From the NCBI GenBank assembly GCA_036377675.1, contig DASUXY010000046.1, positions 1 to 46,042 on the forward strand: a stretch of DNA of 46,042 nt, written 5' to 3'. Position 1 is the stretch's first letter. Every line of letters starts with the position of its first letter. Below the pieces are notes generated by a model. That model saw nothing but the letters and a program-made list of their open reading frames with translations. It ran no database searches and was not told where the DNA came from. The stretch is from DASUXY01 sp036377675 (GTDB lineage Bacteria > Bacillota > Bacilli > Bacillales > Amphibacillaceae). This document shows positions 32,096 to 38,909 of the stretch, in pieces. The translations under genes and the position numbers were made by a program.

Positions 32096-32225
32096 CTATC
32101 CACAAGTTCATGTGGATAAGTTGTGGTAAACGTGTTAATAGTGTTCATTGATTGTTTATAAGCTGTGTATAATCGAGTGAGAAACGCTAGCGATTGCCAA
32201 GCTTTGTTAAACGACCTGTGGATAA
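32096..32225. promoter_or_regulatory. DnaA-box cluster upstream of ywlC
   Basis: Two perfect DnaA boxes on the minus strand (TGTGGATAA at 32111-32119 and 32217-32225), one box with a single mismatch on the plus strand (CTATCCACA, 32096-32104) and one with a single mismatch on the minus strand (TGTGTATAA, 32164-32172) lie within 130 bp. B. subtilis has DnaA-box clusters outside oriC that restrain initiation, one of them, as I recall, beside ywlC. The last box overlaps the terminator stem. No DUE or dnaA/dnaN gene is nearby, so this is not oriC. Confidence 0.65.
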
Positions 32226-32242
32226 AATACACAGGTTTTTTT
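32214..32242 (+). terminator. intrinsic terminator after ywlB
   Basis: ACCTGTG (32214-32220) pairs with CACAGGT (32230-32236), with a further T-run to 32242. The rest of the 381-bp gap to ywlC (32243-32463) shows no gene. Confidence 0.85.
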
Positions 32243-32463
32243 ATGCAGTAATGGGCTTTGGACTGTTACGAAATCCGTCAGAATCTGATTCGTACAAACT
32301 GTTAGTAGCAAACAAGTACATGAACGTCACCATTTTTGCGTAAAAAATGTGAATCAACTAAACTGTAGATGAATGATCTAACATAAGGTAAGAAGATGAG
32401 AACTTCAAATGAATCGAGCGAATGAGGTCTGCATGATTATTGATAGAAAAGAGGTACTACAAT

Positions 32464-33516
32464 ATGACCGTAACGAAACGTTGGAACGTAAAAGGTAATC
32501 TCCACAACAAAATGCATGACATCGAAGAAGCTGCACATATGTTACGGAAAGGATTTGTCGTTGCCTTTCCGACTGAAACAGTCTATGGTCTAGGAGCCGA
32601 TGCGACGAATGAAGAGGCAGTTTCTAAAGTGTTTCAAGCGAAGGGCCGTCCACAAGACAATCCTCTCATTGTCCATGTAGCGACGAAAAGACAATTAACT
32701 CAACTCGTACGCCCATATGCACCGTATGTTGACCGACTCATCGATACACTAACACCAGGACCGATTACATTTGTTTTACGAAGTAATCATACGTGTGCTG
32801 ACAATGTAACGGCAGGACTGTCAACGATTGCTGTGCGAATTCCGGACCATCCTGTTGCGCAAGCTTTATTAACGACTTGTGATTTTCCAGTAGCTGCACC
32901 AAGTGCAAATTTATCTGGTAAGCCGAGTCCGACAACTGCCGATCATGTGTGGGAAGATTTACAAGGTAGAATCGCTGGAGTGCTAGACGGTGGACCAACA
33001 GGGCTGGGAGTTGAATCAACGGTGATTGATTGTACAGGAAAGACCCCGGTCATCTTACGTCCCGGCGGGATTACGAAGGAAAGTCTCGAAACGATAATTG
33101 GTGATGTCATTGCAAAATCGACACCACCACATACGATGGCTCAGCCAAAATCGCCAGGAATGAAATACAAACATTATGAACCAGAAGTTCCGCTTTGGCT
33201 CATCGATGGATCGATAGAAAATCTTAAACAAACGATTGATCAACAACAGAAAAGTGGCCTCCGCGTCGGACTGCTAGCGAGTAACGATACAGTAAAGCAC
33301 GTATCAGCTGATGTTGTTCTTCCTCTAGGAGAATCGATTCAGGACATAGCAGCTAATTTATATGATCGGTTACGCTCGTTTACGAAAGATGATGTCGATT
33401 TAATTGTTTGTGAAACATTTCCGAGAGAAGGGCTCGGTCAAGCAGTGATGAACCGTTTGATGAAGGCGGCAAGCAACTATATCGAACAAAAAGAGTTCGA
33501 CGTAGACGCTCGGTAG
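32464..33516 (+). CDS. ywlC: L-threonylcarbamoyladenylate synthase (Sua5/YwlC type)
   Basis: Makes threonylcarbamoyl-AMP from threonine, bicarbonate and ATP, the first step of the tRNA t6A37 modification, then completed by TsaBDE. Length 350 residues: an N-terminal TsaC/YrdC domain (about 15-205; FPTETVYGLGADA, KGRPQDNPLIVHV, APSANLSGKPSPTT, GVESTVIDC) and a C-terminal Sua5 domain (about 230-345; SPGMKYKHYEPE linker, RVGLLASND, ETFPREGLGQAVMNRLMKAAS). The Sua5 domain distinguishes it from short TsaC. ATG at 32464 follows AGAGGT; the earlier in-frame TTG at 32440 lacks a site. It sits downstream of the DnaA-box cluster and heads the ywlC-mntP pair. Confidence 0.94.
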   Translation: MTVTKRWNVKGNLHNKMHDIEEAAHMLRKGFVVAFPTETVYGLGADATNEEAVSKVFQAKGRPQDNPLIVHVATKRQLTQLVRPYAPYVDRLIDTLTPGPITFVLRSNHTCADNVTAGLSTIAVRIPDHPVAQALLTTCDFPVAAPSANLSGKPSPTTADHVWEDLQGRIAGVLDGGPTGLGVESTVIDCTGKTPVILRPGGITKESLETIIGDVIAKSTPPHTMAQPKSPGMKYKHYEPEVPLWLIDGSIENLKQTIDQQQKSGLRVGLLASNDTVKHVSADVVLPLGESIQDIAANLYDRLRSFTKDDVDLIVCETFPREGLGQAVMNRLMKAASNYIEQKEFDVDAR

Positions 33517-33597
33517 ATTTATATTTTTAAAAGTTGTCCATCATATTCCTTTCAGGACGGGCATATACATTAAATGCATGTCCTGGGAGGGATACGG

Positions 33598-34152
33598 ATG
33601 GCACAACAGGTTGTAATTGAATGGATACCTTTAGTTTTTATGGCGTTTGCTTTAGGGATGGATGCATTTTCGGTCGGACTTGGCCTCGGAATGCAACTCA
33701 TTCGCATAAAGCGTATAGCTTTCATTGGAATGGTCATCGGCTTGTTTCACGTCATCATGCCATTTTTAGGTATGATGATTGGAAAAGTGATATCTACACA
33801 AATCGGTGACTTGACAAAGTTGGCTGGTGGACTTCTTATCATCGGCATCGGTGCACAGATGATGTTTTCCTCGTTTAATCGACAAGCAAAGAAGTGGATC
33901 GACCCCATTGGTATTGGTCTTTTTCTCCTAGCTTTAACCGTGAGCATGGATAGTTTTTCCGTCGGTTTAAGTCTCGGACTATTTAATGCACAAACGGTCA
34001 TTGTGCTCATGTTGTTCGGATTCATGAGCATGAGTTTAACGTGGTTCGGTTTGTTATTAGGGAAAAAGACATATAATTTGTTAGGGGTTTATAGTGAAAT
34101 GTTAGGTGGAAGTATTCTTTGTGGGTTTGGGTTGTTCATTATGTTCGGTTAA
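33598..34152 (+). CDS. mntP: manganese efflux pump MntP
   Basis: Integral membrane Mn(II) exporter of 184 residues. It has six hydrophobic segments arranged as two related halves, each with the metal-site motif: LGMDAFSVGLGLG in the first and VSMDSFSVGLSLG in the second. Gly-rich helices such as IGMVIGLFHVIMPFLGMMIG fit the family. B. subtilis YwlD/MntP is the positional counterpart. ATG at 33598 follows GGGAGGG; the upstream ATG at 33574 only adds residues that overlap the ribosome site. It lies 81 bp after ywlC with no terminator. No yybP-ykoY Mn riboswitch could be seen in that short gap. Confidence 0.92.
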   Translation: MAQQVVIEWIPLVFMAFALGMDAFSVGLGLGMQLIRIKRIAFIGMVIGLFHVIMPFLGMMIGKVISTQIGDLTKLAGGLLIIGIGAQMMFSSFNRQAKKWIDPIGIGLFLLALTVSMDSFSVGLSLGLFNAQTVIVLMLFGFMSMSLTWFGLLLGKKTYNLLGVYSEMLGGSILCGFGLFIMFG

Positions 34153-34317
34153 TACGTTATTTTACATACATGAGATCATCGATTCGCCTCCTCTGTACCT
34201 CGATAAAACCTCCCATTTTCCCTATGTTTCGCTAATGATGAAATGGCTTTCCTGTCTATGATGAAAACTTTGTAACCGAATTTTATAAAAAAATAAAGGA
34301 TATGAAGAATAAGGAAT

Positions 34318-34346
34318 CTGACAACGGTTTTTTTTCATGGTATATT
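34318..34346 (+). promoter_or_regulatory. candidate sigma-A promoter of ywlE
   Basis: CTGACA (34318-34323), 17-bp spacer that includes a T8 run, TATATT (34341-34346), 75 bp upstream of the ywlE start. Confidence 0.6.
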
Positions 34347-34420
34347 TAATATGAAGATTGTTACGTTTGTCATTGTAGAGAAGGCATTCTTTAAATATGT
34401 ACGTTGTCGGAGGTTTGTTA

Positions 34421-35035
34421 ATGAACATATTGTTTGTTTGTACAGGAAATACGTGTCGAAGCCCCATGGCAGAAGCGTTGCTAAAAGACCAGATGCCTGA
34501 AGTTAACGTACAGTCAGCTGGCATTTATGCAGGGGAAAATGAGCCAGCTCATCAATATACGATTGAAGTGCTAAAGCGTAAAAATATCTCCTTGAATCAC
34601 CGTTCGCAACCGGTCACTCGAAGAATGTTAAATGAGTCTGACATTGTTCTAGCGATGACGCGGCAACATAAACAATCACTTATCATGCAATACCCCGAAT
34701 TTCAAGACAAGTTTTTTACTCTAAAGGAATACGTCTCTGAAGCTGATAAAGAAGTATGGGAAGAACTCAAAAAAACATATGTCAATTATGAAGAAAAACG
34801 ATCGACCTTCATTCATAACAATCAACATAAAATCGATAATGTTCTTTTGGACCAAAAGCTTGCAGAACATTTACAACCTGAGATTGAACGGATTACTCAA
34901 TTAGAAAGTAATTTAACGAATTACGACATTTCAGATCCGTTTGGGGGCAGTTTAGAAGTTTACCAAAAGACGTTAGAAGAAATTGACGAGTCGATTGGAT
35001 TACTAGTTCAAAAGCTAAAAGACAATCCTTTATAA
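34421..35035 (+). CDS. ywlE: protein arginine phosphatase YwlE with a 60-residue insertion
   Basis: Low-molecular-weight phosphatase that removes phosphate from arginine residues placed by McsB. The P-loop FVCTGNTCRSP has nucleophile Cys7 and Thr11, the residue that favours phospho-arginine over phospho-tyrosine. The general acid Asp172 stands in DPFGGSLEVY. Length is 204 residues against about 150 in B. subtilis. The extra stretch, about residues 107-168, lies between FTLKEYVS and DISDPFGG, is strongly charged and helix-prone (EVWEELKKTYVNYEEKR...), and sits right before the acid loop. It is in frame and in the same base composition. ATG 34421 follows CGGAGG. The gene position between mntP and rpiB is conserved. 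Confidence 0.92.
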   Translation: MNILFVCTGNTCRSPMAEALLKDQMPEVNVQSAGIYAGENEPAHQYTIEVLKRKNISLNHRSQPVTRRMLNESDIVLAMTRQHKQSLIMQYPEFQDKFFTLKEYVSEADKEVWEELKKTYVNYEEKRSTFIHNNQHKIDNVLLDQKLAEHLQPEIERITQLESNLTNYDISDPFGGSLEVYQKTLEEIDESIGLLVQKLKDNPL

Positions 35036-35075
35036 GGAACGAGGGTAAAAAATATCAAAGATAAAATCGTCGATG

Positions 35076-35314
35076 ATGCTCGAGCCGTTATCTGTCGAAG
35101 ATGTCGCCAAAGAGATCGAGATGATTTTTCGGTTAGTTGACAAGCAGTTACAATTGATTCAAAGTAATCGGTACAGTCGCAAGAAGTGGCTACCATTGTT
35201 GAAGAAACTCTTGCAGGAACCGAGGAAGTAAATGCATCAATCCACGAACAAGCGAGCACAATACAACAGATGAATCATTTATCTCATGCTTTGAAGGACA
35301 AGCTGAGCACTTAA
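35076..35314 (+). pseudogene. methyl-accepting chemotaxis protein fragment, decayed
   Basis: Between ywlE and rpiB, bases 35186-35314 translate as VATIVEETLAGTEEVNASIH, EQASTIQQMNHLSHALKDK and a stop. This is the end of a chemoreceptor signalling domain (compare TEEVNASIxEQASxIQ). After a one-base loss the natural continuation AEHLN appears in another frame. Upstream, 35076-35185 reads MLEPLSVEDVAKEIEMIF and more in a different frame. The ligand-binding and membrane parts are absent. No start context is credible. It is a relic about 80 codons long; whether it derives from a local gene or an inserted one is unknown. Confidence 0.6.
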
Positions 35315-35464
35315 ACACATATCCAACAATTCCATGTATTCTCATTGAACAACCATGAGGAAAGTGCCTTTCTTATGATGTTCTATCGATAGGTGGATTA
35401 AAAATTGGATCTTTTCTCTACGAACTCAACAATCATTTATATCAATGAAAAGGAGTGATGGACG

Positions 35465-35905
35465 ATGAAAGTGATTATATCTGCTGATCATGCAGGGGTA
35501 ACCATTCGCAATGAAGTAAAGAAATTGTTAAACGAGATGGGAATCGAGTACGAAGATACAGGTTGCAGTTGTGAAACATCAGTCGATTATCCCGACTACG
35601 CACTACCAGCGGCAGAACGTGTAGCCAATGGTGAGTTTGATCGTGGGATTTTAATTTGTGGAACAGGTATTGGTATGTCGATCGCTGCGAATAAAGTTAA
35701 AGGAATTCGTTGTGCGTTAGTGCACGATGTTTTCAGTGCAAAGTCAACGCGCCAGCATAACGATGCAAATATACTGGCAATGGGAGAACGTGTCATTGGG
35801 CCAGGTTTAGCAAAAGAAATTACAAAAGCATTTTTGGAAACAGAGTTTGACGGTGGGCGTCATGAACGACGAGTTGGCAAAATTACGACCTATGAAGAGC
35901 AATAG
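35465..35905 (+). CDS. rpiB: ribose-5-phosphate isomerase B
   Basis: Isomerase of 146 residues interconverting ribose 5-phosphate and ribulose 5-phosphate (or allose phosphates) in the pentose phosphate pathway. SADHAG at the N-terminus, catalytic Cys65 in ILICGTGIGMSIAANK, and STRQHNDANILAMGERV are the RpiB/LacAB hallmarks. Length and position match B. subtilis ywlF. ATG at 35465 follows AAAAGGAGTGATGG. The C-terminus FDGGRHERRVGKI is the usual phosphate-binding end. It supplies pentose phosphates that the transaldolase at 22410 can process. ywlG follows 72 bp downstream, likely in the same transcript. Confidence 0.95.
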   Translation: MKVIISADHAGVTIRNEVKKLLNEMGIEYEDTGCSCETSVDYPDYALPAAERVANGEFDRGILICGTGIGMSIAANKVKGIRCALVHDVFSAKSTRQHNDANILAMGERVIGPGLAKEITKAFLETEFDGGRHERRVGKITTYEEQ

Positions 35906-35977
35906 AGCTGTTGAATCACAGTTGTAAAGGAAGGATGTGCAATTTATCTAGCTAAACCGATGAGCAGGTGAAAGAAC

Positions 35978-36571
35978 ATGGAGAAATTATTAAAACATGT
36001 ACAAAAGGATATCGACTCTCTCGTCTTAGAATGGGTGGAGAGCTCTTATTTACAACGAGATGATTTATTTGTCATCGGCTGTTCGACGAGTGAAGTGGCT
36101 GGTGAGAGAATTGGAACTGCAGGAAGCGAAGAGGTTGCTGCGCAAATCTTTCAAGGGTTGCAAAAGCTTCAACGAATGACCAAGGTTCATCTTGCGTTCC
36201 AATGTTGTGAGCATTTAAATCGTGCCTTAGTGATGGAAAGAAAAACGATGAACAAATATGGATTAGAAGAAGTAGCCGTGATTCCCGTTTCATCAGCAGG
36301 GGGATCAATGGCATCTTTTGCTTATAAGCAATTTGCGAATCCAGTAATTGTTGAAAGTATTCAAGCGCATGCTGGAATTGATATCGGTGAAACGATGATT
36401 GGGATGCACTTAAAGCATGTAGCAGTCCCTTTGCGGTTAAAACAACGTTCAATCGGGCATGCACGTTTGAGTGGGGCTCGAACGAGGCCAAAATTCATCG
36501 GAGGCGAGCGGGCGATTTATCACGATTTAGAGATCGGCCGAGCTCAATGTGAATTCAATGATAAGAAGTAA
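35978..36571 (+). CDS. ywlG: DUF436 family protein YwlG
   Basis: Conserved Firmicutes protein of 197 residues (TIGR01440/DUF436), function unknown. Seen: FVIGCSTSEVAGERIGTAGS, HLAFQCCEHLNRALVMER, VIPVSSAGGSMASFAY and a C-terminal SGARTRPKFIGGERAIY. The conserved Cys residues (about 34, 72 and 73) and His could form a catalytic or metal site, which is a guess. Its constant position between rpiB and glyA suggests a link to C1 or pentose metabolism, but nothing in the sequence shows it. ATG at 35978 is preceded by CAGGTGAAAGAAC. Confidence 0.9.
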   Translation: MEKLLKHVQKDIDSLVLEWVESSYLQRDDLFVIGCSTSEVAGERIGTAGSEEVAAQIFQGLQKLQRMTKVHLAFQCCEHLNRALVMERKTMNKYGLEEVAVIPVSSAGGSMASFAYKQFANPVIVESIQAHAGIDIGETMIGMHLKHVAVPLRLKQRSIGHARLSGARTRPKFIGGERAIYHDLEIGRAQCEFNDKK

Positions 36572-36705
36572 TTTTGTTCTGTACATAATATATGTTATGT
36601 TCAGTAAAAGAAATATTGTTCAAACGATTGATCAATAGGAAAAAATACCATTGATAGACGTTTACTACATGTTTTTATTCATGGTAATTATAATTGGAGG
36701 TTTTT

Positions 36706-37974
36706 ATGTTGAATCAAGTAAAGCAGTTAGAACCAAAGTTAACCCACGTTAAAGAAACAGATCCTGAATTGTACGATGCTATTCAAGCCGAGAAAAAGCG
36801 TCAACAAGAAAAAATTGAACTGATTGCGTCAGAAAATTTCGTATCTGAGGCAGTGATGGAAGCGATGGGCTCTGTTTTAACGAATAAATATGCAGAAGGT
36901 TATCCGGGTAAGAGATATTATGGTGGGTGTGAGCATGTCGACGTTGCTGAAAACCTTGCCCGCGATCGTGCTAAACAATTATTTTCTGCTGAGTATGTTA
37001 ATGTACAGCCCCATTCAGGTGCCCAAGCGAATATGGCCGTTTATTTTTCGGTATTACAGCCAGGCGATACCGTTCTCGGCATGAATTTAAGCCATGGGGG
37101 ACACTTAACACACGGTAGCCCAGTTAACTTTAGTGGAGAGTTGTATAAATTTGCCGAATACGGTGTTGATCCAAAAACAGAACAACTCGATTACGATGCC
37201 GTTCTCGAAAAAGCAAAAGAAGTAAAGCCGAAGTTAATCGTTGCTGGTGCAAGTGCCTATTCACGTGAAATCGACTTTTCTAAATTCCGCGAAATTGCTG
37301 ATGAAGTCGATGCCTATTTAATGGTTGATATGGCGCATATTGCTGGACTCGTCGCTGCAGGACTCCATCAAAATCCAGTACCATACGCTGATTTCGTAAC
37401 GACGACAACACATAAAACATTACGTGGTCCGCGCGGTGGGATGATTTTATGTAAAGAAAGGTATGGAAAAAAAATAGATAAATCCATTTTCCCTGGCATC
37501 CAAGGTGGCCCACTCATGCACGTAATCGCAGCAAAAGCTATTTCTTTACGGGAAGCTTTATCAGCTGATTTTAAAACGTATGCCGAACAAATCGTGAAAA
37601 ATGCAAAAGCCTTAGGCGAAGCTTTAATCGATGAAGGTATTCGAATTGTTTCAGGGGGAACAGACAACCATTTGTTATTACTAGATGTTACCCCACTTCA
37701 GTTAACGGGGAAAGTGGCTGAAGAAGTATTGGATCGTGTTGGAATAACAACAAATAAAAATACGATTCCCTACGATAAGGAAAAAGCATTTGTAACGAGT
37801 GGTATACGAATCGGAACAGCTGCAGTTACAACACGTGGTTTTAAAGAAGAGGAAATGAAAGAGATCGCTCGTCTCATGTCGCTCACTTTAAAAAATCATG
37901 AAGATGAAGCAACCTTAACAGAAGTTGCCAAAAGCGTACAATTGCTAACAAAACGTTTCCCATTATACGAATGA
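36706..37974 (+). CDS. glyA: serine hydroxymethyltransferase
   Basis: Pyridoxal phosphate enzyme of 422 residues that converts serine and tetrahydrofolate to glycine and 5,10-methylene-THF, the main source of one-carbon units. The PLP lysine is Lys237 in TTTTHKTLRGPRGG. Other signatures: ELIASENFVSEAVMEAMGS, TNKYAEGYPGKRYYGG, NVQPHSGAQANMAV, NLSHGGHLTHG and VDMAHIAGLVAAG. ATG at 36706 follows TTGGAGG by five bases; the TTG at 36694 is part of the ribosome site. The upp gene and the atp operon follow, as in B. subtilis. A hairpin inside the next repeat element serves as its terminator. Confidence 0.96.
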   Translation: MLNQVKQLEPKLTHVKETDPELYDAIQAEKKRQQEKIELIASENFVSEAVMEAMGSVLTNKYAEGYPGKRYYGGCEHVDVAENLARDRAKQLFSAEYVNVQPHSGAQANMAVYFSVLQPGDTVLGMNLSHGGHLTHGSPVNFSGELYKFAEYGVDPKTEQLDYDAVLEKAKEVKPKLIVAGASAYSREIDFSKFREIADEVDAYLMVDMAHIAGLVAAGLHQNPVPYADFVTTTTHKTLRGPRGGMILCKERYGKKIDKSIFPGIQGGPLMHVIAAKAISLREALSADFKTYAEQIVKNAKALGEALIDEGIRIVSGGTDNHLLLLDVTPLQLTGKVAEEVLDRVGITTNKNTIPYDKEKAFVTSGIRIGTAAVTTRGFKEEEMKEIARLMSLTLKNHEDEATLTEVAKSVQLLTKRFPLYE

Positions 37975-37979
37975 GGATT

Positions 37980-38109
37980 GGGGCTGTCCAATAAGTCAAT
38001 TCTTCACTTTAGATGGCCGATCTAAAAAATCCAAACTATTGATTTGTCAATGGTTTGGATTTTTGTTTACACGTTTTTAATTTACGTTTTATCCTTTAAG
38101 GACAGCTCC
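37980..38109. repeat. MITE-like 130-bp inverted-repeat element
   Basis: GGGGCTGTCC (37980-37989) and GGACAGCTCC (38100-38109) are terminal inverted repeats with one mismatch. GGGGCTGTCC is a common end of IS5/IS1182-type elements in Firmicutes. No transposase fits inside. The internal hairpin doubles as glyA terminator. No clear target duplication was found. Confidence 0.5.
38024..38065 (+). terminator. intrinsic terminator of glyA, inside the repeat element
   Basis: AAAATCCAAAC.ATTGA (38026-38042) pairs with TCAATGGTTTGGATTTT (38046-38062), followed by TG. A-runs and T-runs on both sides make it bidirectional. Confidence 0.8.
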
Positions 38110-38148
38110 TTTTAAACGTTGAGAAAATTGTGCAGTCTGCTTCGAGTC

Positions 38149-38177
38149 TTGAATCCGGGTTTATTTTACAGTACAAT
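38149..38177 (+). promoter_or_regulatory. sigma-A promoter of upp
   Basis: TTGAAT (38149-38154), 17-bp spacer, TACAAT (38172-38177), 37 bp before the upp start codon. Confidence 0.7.
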
Positions 38178-38214
38178 TTTAGGGATGTTACAAATACGAG
38201 GGAGTGATCAGCAA

Positions 38215-38844
38215 ATGGGAAAAATTCATGTACTTGATCATCCGTTAATTCAACATAAATTAACGTACATACGAAATAAACATACAGGAACGAAAGAGTT
38301 TCGTGAGCTTGTCGATGAAGTTGCCATGCTCATGGCATTTGAGATTACGAGAAATCTACCTTTAAAAGATTTGGAAGTAGAAACACCCGTCACAAGAGCG
38401 AAAGCGAAAGTGTTAGCAGGCAAAAAAATCGGTTTAATCCCTATTCTTCGGGCGGGTTTAGGTATGGTGGACGGGATGTTACGATTGCTCCCAGCAGCAC
38501 GTGTTGGACATGTCGGCCTGTATCGTGATCCGCACACGTTACAACCTGTCGAATATTATATAAAGTTACCGAACGATATTTCTGAACGAGAACTTATCGT
38601 TTTAGATCCGATGTTAGCAACAGGAGGTTCGGCGAATGACGCCATCCATTCCTTGAAAAAGCGTGGTGCTAAACATATTCGCCTTATGTGTCTCGTTGGT
38701 GCCCCGGAAGGTGTAGAAGTTATTCAAAAGGAGCATCCGGATGTAGATGTGTATTTAGCTGCTTTAGATGAGAAATTGGATGAAAGAGGTTACATCGTTC
38801 CCGGCCTTGGCGATGCTGGTGACCGATTATTCGGTACAAAATAA
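38215..38844 (+). CDS. upp: uracil phosphoribosyltransferase
   Basis: Pyrimidine salvage enzyme of 209 residues that joins uracil to PRPP to form UMP. The PRPP loop VLDPMLATGGSANDAI and the uracil-binding C-terminus YIVPGLGDAGDRLFGTK are intact, as is ILRAGLGMVDGML. Size and start (MGKIHVLDHPLIQHKL) match B. subtilis Upp. ATG 38215 follows GAGGGAGTGATC; the open frame back to 38119 crosses the promoter and is ignored. UMP made here is the precursor of UTP used by the PyrG at 19277. It is followed by a terminator that overlaps the next gene's ribosome site. Confidence 0.96.
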   Translation: MGKIHVLDHPLIQHKLTYIRNKHTGTKEFRELVDEVAMLMAFEITRNLPLKDLEVETPVTRAKAKVLAGKKIGLIPILRAGLGMVDGMLRLLPAARVGHVGLYRDPHTLQPVEYYIKLPNDISERELIVLDPMLATGGSANDAIHSLKKRGAKHIRLMCLVGAPEGVEVIQKEHPDVDVYLAALDEKLDERGYIVPGLGDAGDRLFGTK

Positions 38845-38868
38845 AATTTTTTCAATGAATGTATGGTT

Positions 38869-38909
38869 TCCCCTTTTCTAACAAATGCTAGATGAAAAGG
38901 GGATTTTTT
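38869..38909 (+). terminator. upp terminator whose 3' arm contains the protease ribosome site
   Basis: TCCCCTTTTC (38869-38878) pairs perfectly with GAAAAGGGGA (38894-38903), loop of 15, then six T (38904-38909), directly abutting the ATG at 38910. AAAAGGGGA is also the only Shine-Dalgarno sequence of the protease gene. Confidence 0.85.

Noticed and set aside
32096..32225. Replication origin
   Set aside because: DnaA boxes are present but there is no dnaA, dnaN, rpmH or AT-rich unwinding element, and the surrounding genes are the ywl region, far from oriC in relatives.
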